Part shown: in pieces, positions 23,678 through 32,143 of the stretch
Layout: each line of letters opens with the position of its first letter
Numbering within the stretch: position 1 is the stretch's first letter
Origin: an uncultured Prevotella sp.
GTDB lineage: Bacteria > Bacteroidota > Bacteroidia > Bacteroidales > Bacteroidaceae
Direction of reading: 5' to 3'
Length of the DNA stretch: 64,000 bases
Assembly (NCBI GenBank): GCA_905236875.1
Contig: CAJOQT010000108.1
Location: 1-64,000 of the forward strand
The notes under the pieces: generated by a model
What the model was told of the DNA's origin: nothing
Seen by the model: the letters and a program-made list of their open reading frames with translations, nothing else
The model's database searches: none
Program-made: the position numbers and the translations under genes

Positions 23678-25663
23678 CTATTCATAGATGTCTTCTTCTG
23701 GACGATCCTCTTCAATGACGAGGTTGTTGATAATAAAGTTCTGGCGCTCCATCGTATTGTCACCCATATAGTATTCCAGAAGCTGCTGTACCTGGTCTTC
23801 CTTATGCAGGGTGACCTGTTCCATACGGATGTCCGGTCCGATGAAACCGGCAAATTCTTCAGGAGAAATCTCACCAAGACCTTTGAATCGCGTAATCTCC
23901 GGATCGGGTCCCAACTCCTGGATGGCTTTTAGGCGTTCTTCTTCGCTATAGCAGTAACGGGTGATGAAGTCGGACTTCTTTTCAGACTTCGCATCGGCAT
24001 CGGCTATCACCTTCTTGTTGCGTATCTTGCTACGACGGTTACGGACACGGAAGAGTGGAGTCTGTAGTACATAGACGTGTCCTTTCTTCACCAGCTCTGG
24101 GAAGAACTTCAGGAAGAATGTAATCAGGAGCAGACGGATATGCATGCCATCGACATCGGCATCAGTGGCCACAATCACCTTGTTGTATCGCAGGGAGTCC
24201 AAGCCGTCTTCAATGTCAAGCGCTGCCTGCAGGAGATTGAATTCTTCGTTATCATAGACCACCTTCTTAGTCAGCTTAAAGGTGTTTAGGGGCTTACCCC
24301 TCAAAGAGAACACCGCCTGTGTGTTGACATCGCGGCTCTTGGTGATGCTGCCGCTGGCCGAATCACCCTCAGTGATGAAAATACACGACTCCTCCTTACG
24401 GTCATTCTTGACATCGGAGAAATGGATGCGGCAGTCGCGCAGCTTACGATTGTGCAGGTTGGCCTTCTTGGCTCGCTCACGAGCCAGTTTGGTAACACCG
24501 GCCATCTCCTTTCTTTCGCGTTCGCTCTCCTTGATCTTGTTCTCGATCACCTCAGACACATCCTGATGGATATGGAGATAGTTATCTACCTGCTGCTTGA
24601 CGAAGTCACCCACGTATTTGTTGATGGAATCACCTTCAGGAGCCATCTGTGTAGAACCGAGCTTGATCTTGGTCTGGCTTTCGAATATCGGCTCTTCGAC
24701 GTTGATGGATATGGCTGCCACTATTCCTGTACGGATGTCGGCATATTCATACTTGCCGAAGAAATCACGGATGGTACGTGCTATGTGCTCCTTGAAGGCA
24801 GACTGATGGGTGCCGCCCTGAATGGTATGCTGACCGTTGACAAACGAGTAATACTCCTCGCCGTATTGGTTGGCATGGGTAAAGGCTATCTCAATGTCGT
24901 CACCCTTCAGGTGTATAATAGGATAAAGCGCATCATTGGTCATGCGGTCTTTCAGCAAGTCTTCCAGTCCGTTGCGCGAGAAGATGCGCCGACCGTTGTA
25001 CATGATGATGAGGCCAGAGTTCAGGTAGGTGTAGTTACGGAGCATGTTTTCCACGATGTCGTCGTGAAAGGAATAATGCTTGAAGAGTGTGTCGTCGGGT
25101 TCAAAATAGATATAGGTGCCCGTCTCATCCTTCGTGGGTTCCGTGACATCGCTCTTGAGGATGCCCCGTTCGAAGACCACCTTGCGCACCTGCCCGTCCC
25201 TATAGCTGTGGGCCTCGAAGTGGGAGCTCAGGAAGTTCACGGCCTTGATGCCGACGCCATTCATGCCCACAGACTTCTTGAATGCCTTGGAGTCGTACTT
25301 GCCGCCTGTGTTCAGCTGACTCACAGCCTCCACGATCTTTCCCTGTGGAATGCCTCGGCCATAGTCGCGAACCCTTACTCGCAAGTGGTCGTCAATGTCA
25401 ATCTCAATGCGGTTGCCGGCATTCATGCGGAACTCGTCGATGGAGTTGTCGATGGTTTCCTTCAGTAACACATATATGCCGTCTTCCGGCTTAGAGCCGT
25501 CGTCAAGACGACCGATATACATGCCAGGACGGGTACGTATATGATCCACATCTGACAAGTGACGGATGTTCTCGTCGGTATATTCAACGGAAGACCCGCC
25601 CCCTTGCTCCTCCTTTGAAGGGAGTGGGGTAGCTATTCCTTGTGTTTCGATTGTCTTATCCAT
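23678..25663 (-). CDS. parE: DNA topoisomerase IV subunit B
   Basis: The 661-residue type II topoisomerase ATPase subunit has the GHKL ATP site ([30 protein letters not shown]), the transducer domain and the TOPRIM motifs EGDSASGS and DADVDGMHI. GyrB normally has [18 protein letters not shown] followed by a RGKPLN segment favours ParE. It pairs with ParC, not in this window, to decatenate chromosomes. Residues about 12-24 ([13 protein letters not shown]) are encoded by a G-rich palindromic repeat (25594-25630), making the N-terminus longer than usual. Confidence 0.9.
   Translation of the reverse strand: MDKTIETQGIATPLPSKEEQGGGSSVEYTDENIRHLSDVDHIRTRPGMYIGRLDDGSKPEDGIYVLLKETIDNSIDEFRMNAGNRIEIDIDDHLRVRVRDYGRGIPQGKIVEAVSQLNTGGKYDSKAFKKSVGMNGVGIKAVNFLSSHFEAHSYRDGQVRKVVFERGILKSDVTEPTKDETGTYIYFEPDDTLFKHYSFHDDIVENMLRNYTYLNSGLIIMYNGRRIFSRNGLEDLLKDRMTNDALYPIIHLKGDDIEIAFTHANQYGEEYYSFVNGQHTIQGGTHQSAFKEHIARTIRDFFGKYEYADIRTGIVAAISINVEEPIFESQTKIKLGSTQMAPEGDSINKYVGDFVKQQVDNYLHIHQDVSEVIENKIKESERERKEMAGVTKLARERAKKANLHNRKLRDCRIHFSDVKNDRKEESCIFITEGDSASGSITKSRDVNTQAVFSLRGKPLNTFKLTKKVVYDNEEFNLLQAALDIEDGLDSLRYNKVIVATDADVDGMHIRLLLITFFLKFFPELVKKGHVYVLQTPLFRVRNRRSKIRNKKVIADADAKSEKKSDFITRYCYSEEERLKAIQELGPDPEITRFKGLGEISPEEFAGFIGPDIRMEQVTLHKEDQVQQLLEYYMGDNTMERQNFIINNLVIEEDRPEEDIYE
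25594..25630. repeat. G-rich palindromic repeat, copy 2 (in parE)
   Basis: On the minus strand ACTCCCTTCAAAGGAGG is followed by a G-rich tail ending GGGGGCGGG. It is in frame and encodes a Ser/Gly/Glu-rich stretch near the N-terminus of ParE. Compare 2307-2344 and 28945-28977. Confidence 0.5.
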
Positions 25664-25683
25664 TTGTTATTGGTATGTCAACT

Positions 25684-25772
25684 CTGTTGTCTGTTGTCTG
25701 TTCTTGCGTCCCTTCGGTAGCAAGCGGCAAAGCCGAGCGGTCTGTTGTCCGTTGTCTGTTGTCCGTTGTCAA
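25684..25772. repeat. Composite repeat: two GTCTGTT arrays flanking a GC-rich core
   Basis: GTCTGTT-type units at 25684-25700 and 25739-25772 enclose a core at 25701-25740 that begins TTCTTGCGTCCC and continues TCGGTAGCA. The core has a second copy at 28045-28087, inside the methyltransferase gene. The outer arrays are the reverse complement of the GGACAAC family at 14441. The block fills the gap between the GNAT and parE genes and includes the GNAT stop codon. Confidence 0.6.
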
Positions 25773-26923
25773 ATTATTTTCTTGTAACAGCGGCGGCGTT
25801 TGTGCTGTTCATAGTCAAAATACTGCCACTGACTCTGTACTTTCTCGTTCGTCTCCATCTCGACGTTGGTCTCTCCCCACTTGAAACCATATTTCTGGTA
25901 CCAGGGGATGAGGTCATAGAAAAACAGTGCATTGGCTCCCTTCGACCTGTATTCTGGCAGGACGCCGATCAGCATCAGATCGACAATGTCACTCTTGTGG
26001 AACTTCAGGGCGCGCACACAGTGCCACCAGCCGAAAGGCCAGAGACGTCCGTTATGGCATTTCTGCAGGGCACGTGTCATAGACGAGATGGAGATGCCCA
26101 CGCCAATCACCTTATGGTCGGGTGTGTTCCAGTCCTCAATGAGTGTCAGCAGGTTCATGTCCAGCATAGGGAAATACATCTTCAGGTACTCGTCAATCTG
26201 TGCCTCTGTCATCTGTGAATAGCCGTACAGGTGACCAAAGGTCTGGTTGACCACATCCAGCACCTTACGTCCCATCTGCTCCTTGCCCAGCACCTCCTTG
26301 CGCTTTACTTTACGGATGTGCAGGTTGTAGCGTTTCATGACCAGTTCCGATATCTTCTTCAGTTTTTCAGGTATCCCTTCTTTGGGGACAAATACCTTGA
26401 ACTCCACATAGTCATTATCCTTGTTCCAGCCGCCAAGCTCCTCCATGTGGCGTGGGTAATAGTCGTAGTTATAGATAGTGGCCATGGTGCCCAGCTGGTC
26501 AAAGCCTTCAATCAGCATACCCTCCTGATCCATATCCGTGAACCCCAGAGGCCCGACAATCTCTGTCATGCCTTTGCTGCGTCCCCATTCGATAACAGCA
26601 TCCAGAAGGGCCTTTGAGACTTCAATGTCGTCAATGAAGTCAATCCATCCGAACCGTACGCTCTTCCTTTCCCAACGCTCGTTGGCACGCTTGTTGATGA
26701 TACCGGCTATACGCCCTACCAGTTTGTTGTCCTTATATGCCAGAAAATACTCTGCCTCGCAAAACTCAAAGGCAGCATTCTTGTCCTTGCTCAAGGTGTG
26801 TAGCTCGTCACTATACAAGTTGGGGGCGTCGTATTGATTCCCTTTGTACAGGTCATAATGAAACTGGATGAAAGCATCAAGTTCTTTCTTGCTGGTGACT
26901 TTCCTGATTTCTACTGATGACAT
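25769..26923 (-). CDS. GNAT-like N-acetyltransferase family protein, conserved in Bacteroidota
   Basis: The 384-residue protein starts with a segment like the GNAT fold (VEIRKVTSKKELDAFIQFHYDLYKGN) and has a central GPLGFTDMDQEGMLIEG region and a conserved C-terminus rich in aromatic residues. I know homologues as long GNAT-type proteins of unknown substrate. There is no signal peptide. A -7 element TATTTTTG at 26955-26962 lies 32 bases upstream. The gene leads into parE and the S41 protease on the same strand, but no functional link is evident. Confidence 0.75.
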   Translation of the reverse strand: MSSVEIRKVTSKKELDAFIQFHYDLYKGNQYDAPNLYSDELHTLSKDKNAAFEFCEAEYFLAYKDNKLVGRIAGIINKRANERWERKSVRFGWIDFIDDIEVSKALLDAVIEWGRSKGMTEIVGPLGFTDMDQEGMLIEGFDQLGTMATIYNYDYYPRHMEELGGWNKDNDYVEFKVFVPKEGIPEKLKKISELVMKRYNLHIRKVKRKEVLGKEQMGRKVLDVVNQTFGHLYGYSQMTEAQIDEYLKMYFPMLDMNLLTLIEDWNTPDHKVIGVGISISSMTRALQKCHNGRLWPFGWWHCVRALKFHKSDIVDLMLIGVLPEYRSKGANALFFYDLIPWYQKYGFKWGETNVEMETNEKVQSQWQYFDYEQHKRRRCYKKII

Positions 26924-26954
26924 CTTAAAATGATATTAAAGACTTAAAACGTTG

Positions 26955-26962
26955 CAAAAATA
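26955..26962 (-). promoter_or_regulatory. -7 element of the GNAT-parE-S41 unit
   Basis: TATTTTTG on the minus strand, followed by CAACG, lies 32 bases before the start codon in an AT-rich gap. Confidence 0.5.
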
Positions 26963-27000
26963 ATAAAAAATAGGATGAAACACAAATAATACGCCAAATT

Positions 27001-28341
27001 TTAAGCTATTTTGCGACAAATGAAAAGCTGATGCGTTGCATCCGACATCGTTGTGGCAAAGATAAAGACATCTCCACCATCTTTCAGATTCAGCCGTTTA
27101 CGCAAGGATTCGGCACTCATGGGGAAGTTGCGTACGGCAATATTGGCATGTGTCACCCCCTTTAGGCTGTCCTTCAGTTCGCGCTTGTTCATTGAACAGG
27201 TTGCCTCAACACGGAACCTGCGGCCCGGGAAGTCGGTAACTTCATGGTCGGCAATAAACAGATGGGAGTTTGCAGAAAGTTCCTGAATGTGATAAAAAAG
27301 CGCGATTTCATCGAAACATCCTGCCTTCATGATGCTGGCATTAGGCTCATAGAGAAAGAGGGTTGCAGATGACGGACAACGGACTGTCTGGCTTGCTGCC
27401 TGCCACCGAAGAGACACATCCTTTCTCATTCCTTCATTCCCATCTCGCATTTTTAATTGCTCATTTTTCATTTTAATGAACACCTGTTTCTCGCCATTGT
27501 GTAGCAGATTGACGCAAACCACTCGCAAACCCTCATTGGGAGCCTCATTCCTCATTCCTCCTTTCTCATTCCTCATTTCTATGAGCAGTTCCTTACATTC
27601 ATTCTGCACACTGACAATATATACGGCAAAGTAATGATACATGATACCTTGTGTATTAGCCTCCAGGTCTTCCACCGCCTTGTGCCAGTCGAGCATGGGT
27701 GAGAGCTTTAGGATGATGCTGTCGGCCTTCTCGCACAGCAGGGGCAACAGCTCCAGCACGTTGGGGGTGCAGTCGGCTATAGAGTAGGTACGCTTGCCCT
27801 GAATGTCACGACGGGCCGGGTCAAGATAGATGACACTGGCATGGTCAATGCGTCGCAGATAGTCTGCTGCGTTGTCGCAGACCACAGAACACTCCAGTCC
27901 AAGCAGGGCAAAGTTATGACGGGCTATGTCGCATAGCGTCGGCTGCTGTTCTACATAGATACGACGCTCAAAGCCCTGAGACATGAAGTAGAAGTCAATG
28001 CCCAACCCACCCGTCAGGTCAATGAATGTACCGTCCTTTGTGCATTCTTGTGTCCCGTCGGTAGCAGGCGAGCAGAGCTCGAGTGGTGTATGATGAATGA
28101 TACATTGCTTATACTTTGCCGTTTGTTCACTCGAACATTGCTCCATGTTCAGGTGCGGAGGATAGAAGATTCCTTCTACAGCCGCCCAAGTCGGTAGCTT
28201 ATGGCGTGCCATCTGCCATCCGGCTATCTGCTGTAATGCCAGAGGCAGGTCAATGTCGCTCTTTCCGACTCCCTTCAGGGCTAGCCGGCGCACATCGTCT
28301 TCGCGATGCTCATGAATGAAATCTATTGTTGCCTGGTTCAC
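27001..28341 (-). CDS. Class I SAM-dependent methyltransferase-like protein (PG1098 family)
   Basis: The 446-residue protein has the SAM-binding motif I LTGGLGIDF (about residues 130-138) and a motif-IV-like YLDPARRD (about 174-181), and resembles the P. gingivalis PG1098 group with a C-terminal THUMP-like region. The start is GTG at 28341. Three segments look like insertions encoded by repeats: SPATDGTQECTKDG (about 116-129), RNEKGGMRNEAPNEG (about 259-273) and KMKNEQLKMRDGNEGMRKD with the following Ser/Ala-rich stretch (about 291-325). The reading frame stays open through all three, so the gene is probably still functional. Substrate unknown, probably RNA. Confidence 0.82.
   Translation of the reverse strand: MNQATIDFIHEHREDDVRRLALKGVGKSDIDLPLALQQIAGWQMARHKLPTWAAVEGIFYPPHLNMEQCSSEQTAKYKQCIIHHTPLELCSPATDGTQECTKDGTFIDLTGGLGIDFYFMSQGFERRIYVEQQPTLCDIARHNFALLGLECSVVCDNAADYLRRIDHASVIYLDPARRDIQGKRTYSIADCTPNVLELLPLLCEKADSIILKLSPMLDWHKAVEDLEANTQGIMYHYFAVYIVSVQNECKELLIEMRNEKGGMRNEAPNEGLRVVCVNLLHNGEKQVFIKMKNEQLKMRDGNEGMRKDVSLRWQAASQTVRCPSSATLFLYEPNASIMKAGCFDEIALFYHIQELSANSHLFIADHEVTDFPGRRFRVEATCSMNKRELKDSLKGVTHANIAVRNFPMSAESLRKRLNLKDGGDVFIFATTMSDATHQLFICRKIA
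27421..27478. repeat. Short-period repeat (AATGAGAA type) in coding sequence, array 1
   Basis: On the minus strand, AAAATGA, AAAATGAGC, AAATGCGAG, GGAATGAAG and GGAATGAG follow each other, encoding MKNEQLKMRDGNEGMRK in the methyltransferase-like protein. Confidence 0.55.
27531..27591. repeat. Short-period repeat (GAATGAGG type) in coding sequence, array 2
   Basis: On the minus strand the block consists of ATGAGGA, ATGAGAA, GGAGGA, ATGAGGA and ATGAGGC units, encoding MRNEKGGMRNE in the same protein as array 1. Confidence 0.55.
28045..28087. repeat. Second copy of the TTCTTGYGTCCC element, in coding sequence
   Basis: The first 26 bases match 25701-25726 with three differences; similarity then decays but ends again in GAGYGGT. 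It is in frame and encodes the SPATDGTQEC insert of the methyltransferase-like protein. Confidence 0.5.
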
Positions 28342-28442
28342 TTTGGGGGATAAGTAATATGTCCAGAACCCAGAAAAGGCAAGGTTGAACCTTCAACCAA
28401 AGTGCCACTCTTGTTTACAGGCACCTGTTCGGAAGACATCTA

Positions 28443-28481
28443 ACGTGCCTCAAATCCCGATGTGAAGAGTTTGAGGCACGT
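28443..28481. other. Perfect 12-bp inverted repeat, 15-base loop, between two minus-strand genes
   Basis: ACGTGCCTCAAA (28443-28454) pairs with TTTGAGGCACGT (28470-28481). It lies just downstream of the ACT-domain gene and about 100 bases upstream of the methyltransferase start. A T-tract is lacking on both strands. A smaller inverted repeat, GGTTGAA/TTCAACC, is at 28383-28398. It could be a terminator, an attenuator or a protein-binding site. Confidence 0.5.
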
Positions 28482-28498
28482 GACGTCAGGTGCTGCAA

Positions 28499-28927
28499 CT
28501 ATACCAGTTTGCTGAGGTCTTTCTCTGCAATGAATTTCAGCTTGTTGAGAATGATGACCTCGCGTGCCTTCTCGCGGTTGTCGGTACGGAACACCATGAT
28601 TCCCTTGCCGCGCAGCAGGAAGGTGTACATGTAGGCAATGTTGATGCCGGCATCGCTAAAGGTCTTAACGGCATCGGCTGCGCGTCCAGGCTCGTCGTCG
28701 AGCTCGAGGGCGAGCACATCGCTCAAATTGACGGCCACGCCTGCCTTCTTCAGTTCCTCATAGGCGCGGAGGGGTTCGGAGCAGATGAGCCGATAGATGC
28801 CAAACTCTGCCGTGTCGGCGATGGTGGAGGCCACAATCTGTATCTTGGCCTCTTTCAATACTTCAAGAACCTTGACAAGGGTGCCTGAACGGTTCTCGAT
28901 GAAAATGGATAACTGATGGATAGTCAT
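28499..28927 (-). CDS. ACT-domain protein (amino-acid binding)
   Basis: The 142-residue protein consists of two ACT-like halves, residues about 1-70 and 71-140; the first begins with the typical ISIFIENRSGTLVKVLEVL and the second carries GRAADAVKTFSDAGINI. Such tandem ACT proteins bind amino acids as regulators. It directly follows the phenylacetate-CoA ligase gene, an arrangement common in Bacteroidota, so it may sense aromatic or branched-chain amino acids for that enzyme; that link is inference. Confidence 0.88.
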   Translation of the reverse strand: MTIHQLSIFIENRSGTLVKVLEVLKEAKIQIVASTIADTAEFGIYRLICSEPLRAYEELKKAGVAVNLSDVLALELDDEPGRAADAVKTFSDAGINIAYMYTFLLRGKGIMVFRTDNREKAREVIILNKLKFIAEKDLSKLV

Positions 28928-28944
28928 AATGTTTACATTTTTAA

Positions 28945-28977
28945 CATCCCTCCCTAGGGAGGGATTGGGTGGGGTTA
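28945..28977. repeat. G-rich palindromic repeat, copy 3 (intergenic)
   Basis: ATCCCTCCCTAGGGAGGGAT (28946-28965) is a perfect 20-bp palindrome, followed by TGGGTGGGG. It sits between the ligase and ACT genes and includes the ligase stop codon at its edge. It gives the cleanest view of the family also seen at 2307 and 25594. Confidence 0.65.
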
Positions 28978-30294
28978 CTGATAGACTTTGCGCTTGTCAA
29001 CGACACGGACGGCCTTGCCTTCGCTGACAGGCAGTGTGCCGCGAGGCACGAGCTTGACGCGTGGGGTGAGCAGGATCTCGTCCTTCAGGGAACGGGTAAT
29101 GTCCTTGCTGAGTTGCTGCAAGCGGCTATAGTCGTCGGTGAACATGTCGGCGAGTTCTACCTCGACGGTCATGTTGTCGTTGTTGTCATCGGTGGTCAGG
29201 GTGATGAGGTAGTTGTTGCCTAACTCCTTGAAGTTCATCAGAATCTTCTCAATCTGGATGGGGAAGATGTTGACGCCACGAAGCACCATCATGTCGTCGG
29301 AACGGCCACGCATGCGGTCCAGACGGATATGGTTGCGGCCACAGGGACAACTGCGTCCGAGGACTCGGGTAAGGTCGCGGGTACGGTAGCGCAGCAACGG
29401 CATGGCCTCGCGGCAGAGGGTGGTGAGTACCAGCTCGCCAATCTCACCGTCGGGCACGGGTTCTAATGTCTCGGGATTGACAATCTCGACGATGTAATAG
29501 TCTTCCCAGAAGTGCAGTCCGTTCTGCTCCTTACACTCGAAACCTACGCCAGGACCGCACATCTCGCTCATCCCAAACGAGTTGTAGGCCTTGACGCCCA
29601 TCATGTCCTCGATGCGCTTGCGCTGCTCCTCGCTATGAGGCTCGGCTCCGATGGCAAGCACCTTCAGCTTGGTATCACGGCGCGGGTCAACGCCCTGCTC
29701 CTGCATCACCTCGAAGAGGCGGGTGACGTATGAGGGCACGGCATGGATAGCCGTAGTGCCGAAGTCAGTGATGAACTTGATCTGTCTTAATGAGTTGCCG
29801 GCAGCGGCGGGTACAGTGAGCATGCCCAGCTTTTCGGCACCATACTGGAAGCCGAGTCCACCGGTGAACATGCCGTAGCCACTGGAGTTCTGGAACACAT
29901 CGTCGGGCCGGAGGCCTACCATCCACAGGTTACGTGCCACCTGGTTGGCCCATTCGTCGAGGTCTTTCTTTGTGTGCAGGATGACAGTCGGATTACCCGT
30001 CGTACCGCTCGAGGAGTGCAGACGTACGCAGTCGCGGAGGGGTACGCAGGCCATACCGAAGGGGTAATTGTCGCGCAGGTCGCTCTTCGTAGTGAAGGGC
30101 AGCTTCCGAACATCGTCCAGTGTCTTGATGTCATCGGGGGTGATGCCTGCCTCCTTGAATTTCTTCTGATAAATGGCATTGTTCATGCAGTGATGCACGG
30201 TCTCCTTGAGGCGTTCCAGCTGGAATGCCTCAATCTGTTCACGCGTCATGGTTTCGCGTTCTGGATTGAAGTAGGGTGAATTTAAATCTTTCAT
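28975..30294 (-). CDS. Phenylacetate-CoA ligase (PaaK family)
   Basis: The 439-residue AMP-forming ligase activates phenylacetate or related aryl acids with CoA. Key motifs are the ATP-binding SSSGTTGNPT (about residues 93-102), the YNSFGMSEMCGPG region (about 233-245) and the C-terminal RMRGRSDDMMVLRGVNIFP (about 331-349). In anaerobic Bacteroidota this gene is usually linked to aryl-pyruvate oxidation of aromatic amino acids; the indolepyruvate oxidoreductase genes are not in the window. It is followed by the ACT-domain gene after 47 bases containing a palindromic repeat. No consensus promoter was visible in the 54 bases upstream. Confidence 0.92.
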   Translation of the reverse strand: MKDLNSPYFNPERETMTREQIEAFQLERLKETVHHCMNNAIYQKKFKEAGITPDDIKTLDDVRKLPFTTKSDLRDNYPFGMACVPLRDCVRLHSSSGTTGNPTVILHTKKDLDEWANQVARNLWMVGLRPDDVFQNSSGYGMFTGGLGFQYGAEKLGMLTVPAAAGNSLRQIKFITDFGTTAIHAVPSYVTRLFEVMQEQGVDPRRDTKLKVLAIGAEPHSEEQRKRIEDMMGVKAYNSFGMSEMCGPGVGFECKEQNGLHFWEDYYIVEIVNPETLEPVPDGEIGELVLTTLCREAMPLLRYRTRDLTRVLGRSCPCGRNHIRLDRMRGRSDDMMVLRGVNIFPIQIEKILMNFKELGNNYLITLTTDDNNDNMTVEVELADMFTDDYSRLQQLSKDITRSLKDEILLTPRVKLVPRGTLPVSEGKAVRVVDKRKVYQ

Positions 30295-30348
30295 TCTTTC
30301 TTTATGTTGTTTTTAATGTCATATTCGCTGTGCGATAGGTTGGTGGCG

Positions 30349-30963
30349 TTAGAAGAACTTCACAATGTCGTCCAATGGTCTTCTTTCCGGACGGTTCGGC
30401 TCTTCGGCTCTGTAGCCAAGGGCAATGACTGCCATGATGGTCTCGCTCTCCGGGATATTGAAGAGTGTGCGAAGGGCATCGGCATCACGCATTCCCATAA
30501 TGAGTGTGTCGAAGCCCATGGCTCTGGCCTTCATAATGAGGTAGCAGTTGCTCAGGCCATTGTCGTAGGCTCCCCATCCGTCGCCCACCTCATTGGTCTG
30601 ATTGCCCTGGAAGAAGCCGGACTTGCCTCTCTCGAATGTTGAGACAATCAGGACGGGGGCATTCTTGATCCGGTCCTTGTTGCCTCCTACCAGATCCTGG
30701 ACTGCCGCCAGTTTCTCGTCGCTGATAGCCACATAATATTTCGTCGGCTGCTGATTGGCCCACGAGGGAGCCTCCTGTGTTGCCGTGAGAAGCTCACGGA
30801 CCTCTGCCTCAGAGATGGTCTTTGAGGCATCATAGCTACGGACACTTCTTCTTGATGTCAGTACTTCATCGAAAGACACGCCTTTCGTTTCCTTGTTCTC
30901 GTTACAGCCAGTCAAGGCTATCAGTGCTGCTATGGCACTCAAAATCAATAATTTCCGTCTCAT
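30349..30963 (-). CDS. Nitroreductase-family lipoprotein
   Basis: Starting at the ATG at 30963 gives 204 residues with a lipoprotein signal (MRRKLLILSAIAALIALTGC), then a nitroreductase domain: SRRSVRSYD (about residues 37-45), EAPSWANQQPTKYY for flavin binding, and MGFDTLIMGM near the C-terminus. A longer frame to 31272 exists but would bury the lipobox and cross the divergent promoter, so it is not credible. It is the second membrane-anchored nitroreductase in the window, after 14369. Donor and substrate unknown. Confidence 0.9.
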   Translation of the reverse strand: MRRKLLILSAIAALIALTGCNENKETKGVSFDEVLTSRRSVRSYDASKTISEAEVRELLTATQEAPSWANQQPTKYYVAISDEKLAAVQDLVGGNKDRIKNAPVLIVSTFERGKSGFFQGNQTNEVGDGWGAYDNGLSNCYLIMKARAMGFDTLIMGMRDADALRTLFNIPESETIMAVIALGYRAEEPNRPERRPLDDIVKFF

Positions 30964-31002
30964 AAGTTTGTTTTTTGCTGGGTTTTTGTCAAAATTTGGG
31001 TA

Positions 31003-31010
31003 CAAATATA
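31003..31010 (-). promoter_or_regulatory. -7 element of the nitroreductase lipoprotein gene
   Basis: TATATTTG on the minus strand, 40 bases before the start at 30963, supports the short start. A -33 box is not obvious. Confidence 0.55.
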
Positions 31011-31032
31011 ACGATAATTCTGCAATTTCCAT

Positions 31033-31040
31033 TATCTTTG
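31033..31040 (+). promoter_or_regulatory. -7 element of the M20 deacylase gene
   Basis: TATCTTTG on the plus strand lies 20 bases before the ATG at 31060 and is divergent from the nitroreductase promoter. Confidence 0.55.
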
Positions 31041-31059
31041 CAAATAAATTTATGAAAAC

Positions 31060-32121
31060 ATGAAAGAGAAGAGTCAATATGTACAGGACGCGGTGGAACT
31101 GCTGGAGTGTCTGATAGCCAAACCCAGCATCAGCCGCGAGGAGACGCTGGCAGCCGAGGTGTTGCAGGTGCAGATGGAAGCATGGGGACTGAACCCCAGA
31201 CGCATTGGCAATAATGTTGTAGCATACGATACCCTGGACGACAGTAAGCCTACCTTGCTGCTGAATGCACATATCGACACGGTGAAGCCTGTCAGTACCT
31301 GGACACGTGACCCCTACAAGCCTACGCTGGAGGGTGACCGGATCTACGGACTGGGGGCTAACGACTGCGGCGGTGGGCTGGTGAGTCTGCTACAGGCCTA
31401 TCGGCTATTGCGTCAGAAGTCCGTTCCTTATAATATAATATATGTGGCGTCTGCCGAAGAAGAGGTAAGCGGACAGAACGGTATCGCCAAGGTGCTGCCA
31501 CTGCTGCCGAAGGTTGACGTCGCCATCGTAGGTGAGCCGACCGGTATGCAGCCCGCCATAGCCGAGAAGGGACTGATGGTTATCGATGGTGTGGCACGTG
31601 GCAAGAGCGGACATGCGGCACGCGACGAGGGCGCGAATGCCATTTATGAGGCGCTGGACGATCTGGTGTGGCTGCGTGACTACAGGTTCAAGAAGGAGAG
31701 TGAACTGCTGGGACCGACAAAGATGACGGTTACCATCATCAATAGCGGCACGCAGCATAATGTCGTGCCTGACGAGTGCCACTTCGTCATCGACGTGCGA
31801 ACCAATGAATATTACCAGAATGAGTTCTTGTTTGCCTTCCTTCAGAAGCACATGAAGAAGTGTGAGCTGAAGGCCCGCTCGTTCAGACTTTCTTCGTCAC
31901 ATATCCCCTTGGACCATCCGCTGGTGCAGCGTTGCATACAGTTGGGTATGACACCTTATGGGTCGCCAACGTTGAGCGACCAGGCGTTGATGACCTTTCC
32001 GTCGCTGAAGTTGGGGCCTGGAGAGTCGTCCCGCTCACATACCGCAGACGAGTATGTCTGCATCAGCGAGATAGAACATGCCATTAAAACGTATGTTCAA
32101 TTAATAGTTAGTAATGGATAG
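31060..32121 (+). CDS. argE: M20 family deacylase, ArgE/DapE-like
   Basis: The 353-residue zinc enzyme has the M20 motifs NAHIDTVKP (about residues 68-76), GLGANDCGGG with the bridging aspartate (about 97-106), SAEEEVSGQNG (about 130-140) and GEPTGMQPA. In Bacteroidota the closest studied function is removal of the N-acyl group (succinyl) from citrulline or ornithine in arginine synthesis; that assignment rests on family knowledge, and DapE-like or dipeptidase activity cannot be excluded. It stands alone, convergent with the EnvC-like gene. Confidence 0.82.
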   Translation: MKEKSQYVQDAVELLECLIAKPSISREETLAAEVLQVQMEAWGLNPRRIGNNVVAYDTLDDSKPTLLLNAHIDTVKPVSTWTRDPYKPTLEGDRIYGLGANDCGGGLVSLLQAYRLLRQKSVPYNIIYVASAEEEVSGQNGIAKVLPLLPKVDVAIVGEPTGMQPAIAEKGLMVIDGVARGKSGHAARDEGANAIYEALDDLVWLRDYRFKKESELLGPTKMTVTIINSGTQHNVVPDECHFVIDVRTNEYYQNEFLFAFLQKHMKKCELKARSFRLSSSHIPLDHPLVQRCIQLGMTPYGSPTLSDQALMTFPSLKLGPGESSRSHTADEYVCISEIEHAIKTYVQLIVSNG

Positions 32122-32143
32122 TTACTGATTATAAACCCATCAA

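Noticed and set aside
24422..25468. Plus-strand open frame of 348 codons
   Set aside because: Antisense of parE, a highly conserved gene.
30964..31272. Long N-terminal extension of the nitroreductase lipoprotein
   Set aside because: It would place the lipoprotein signal internally and overlap the divergent M20 gene and both promoters.
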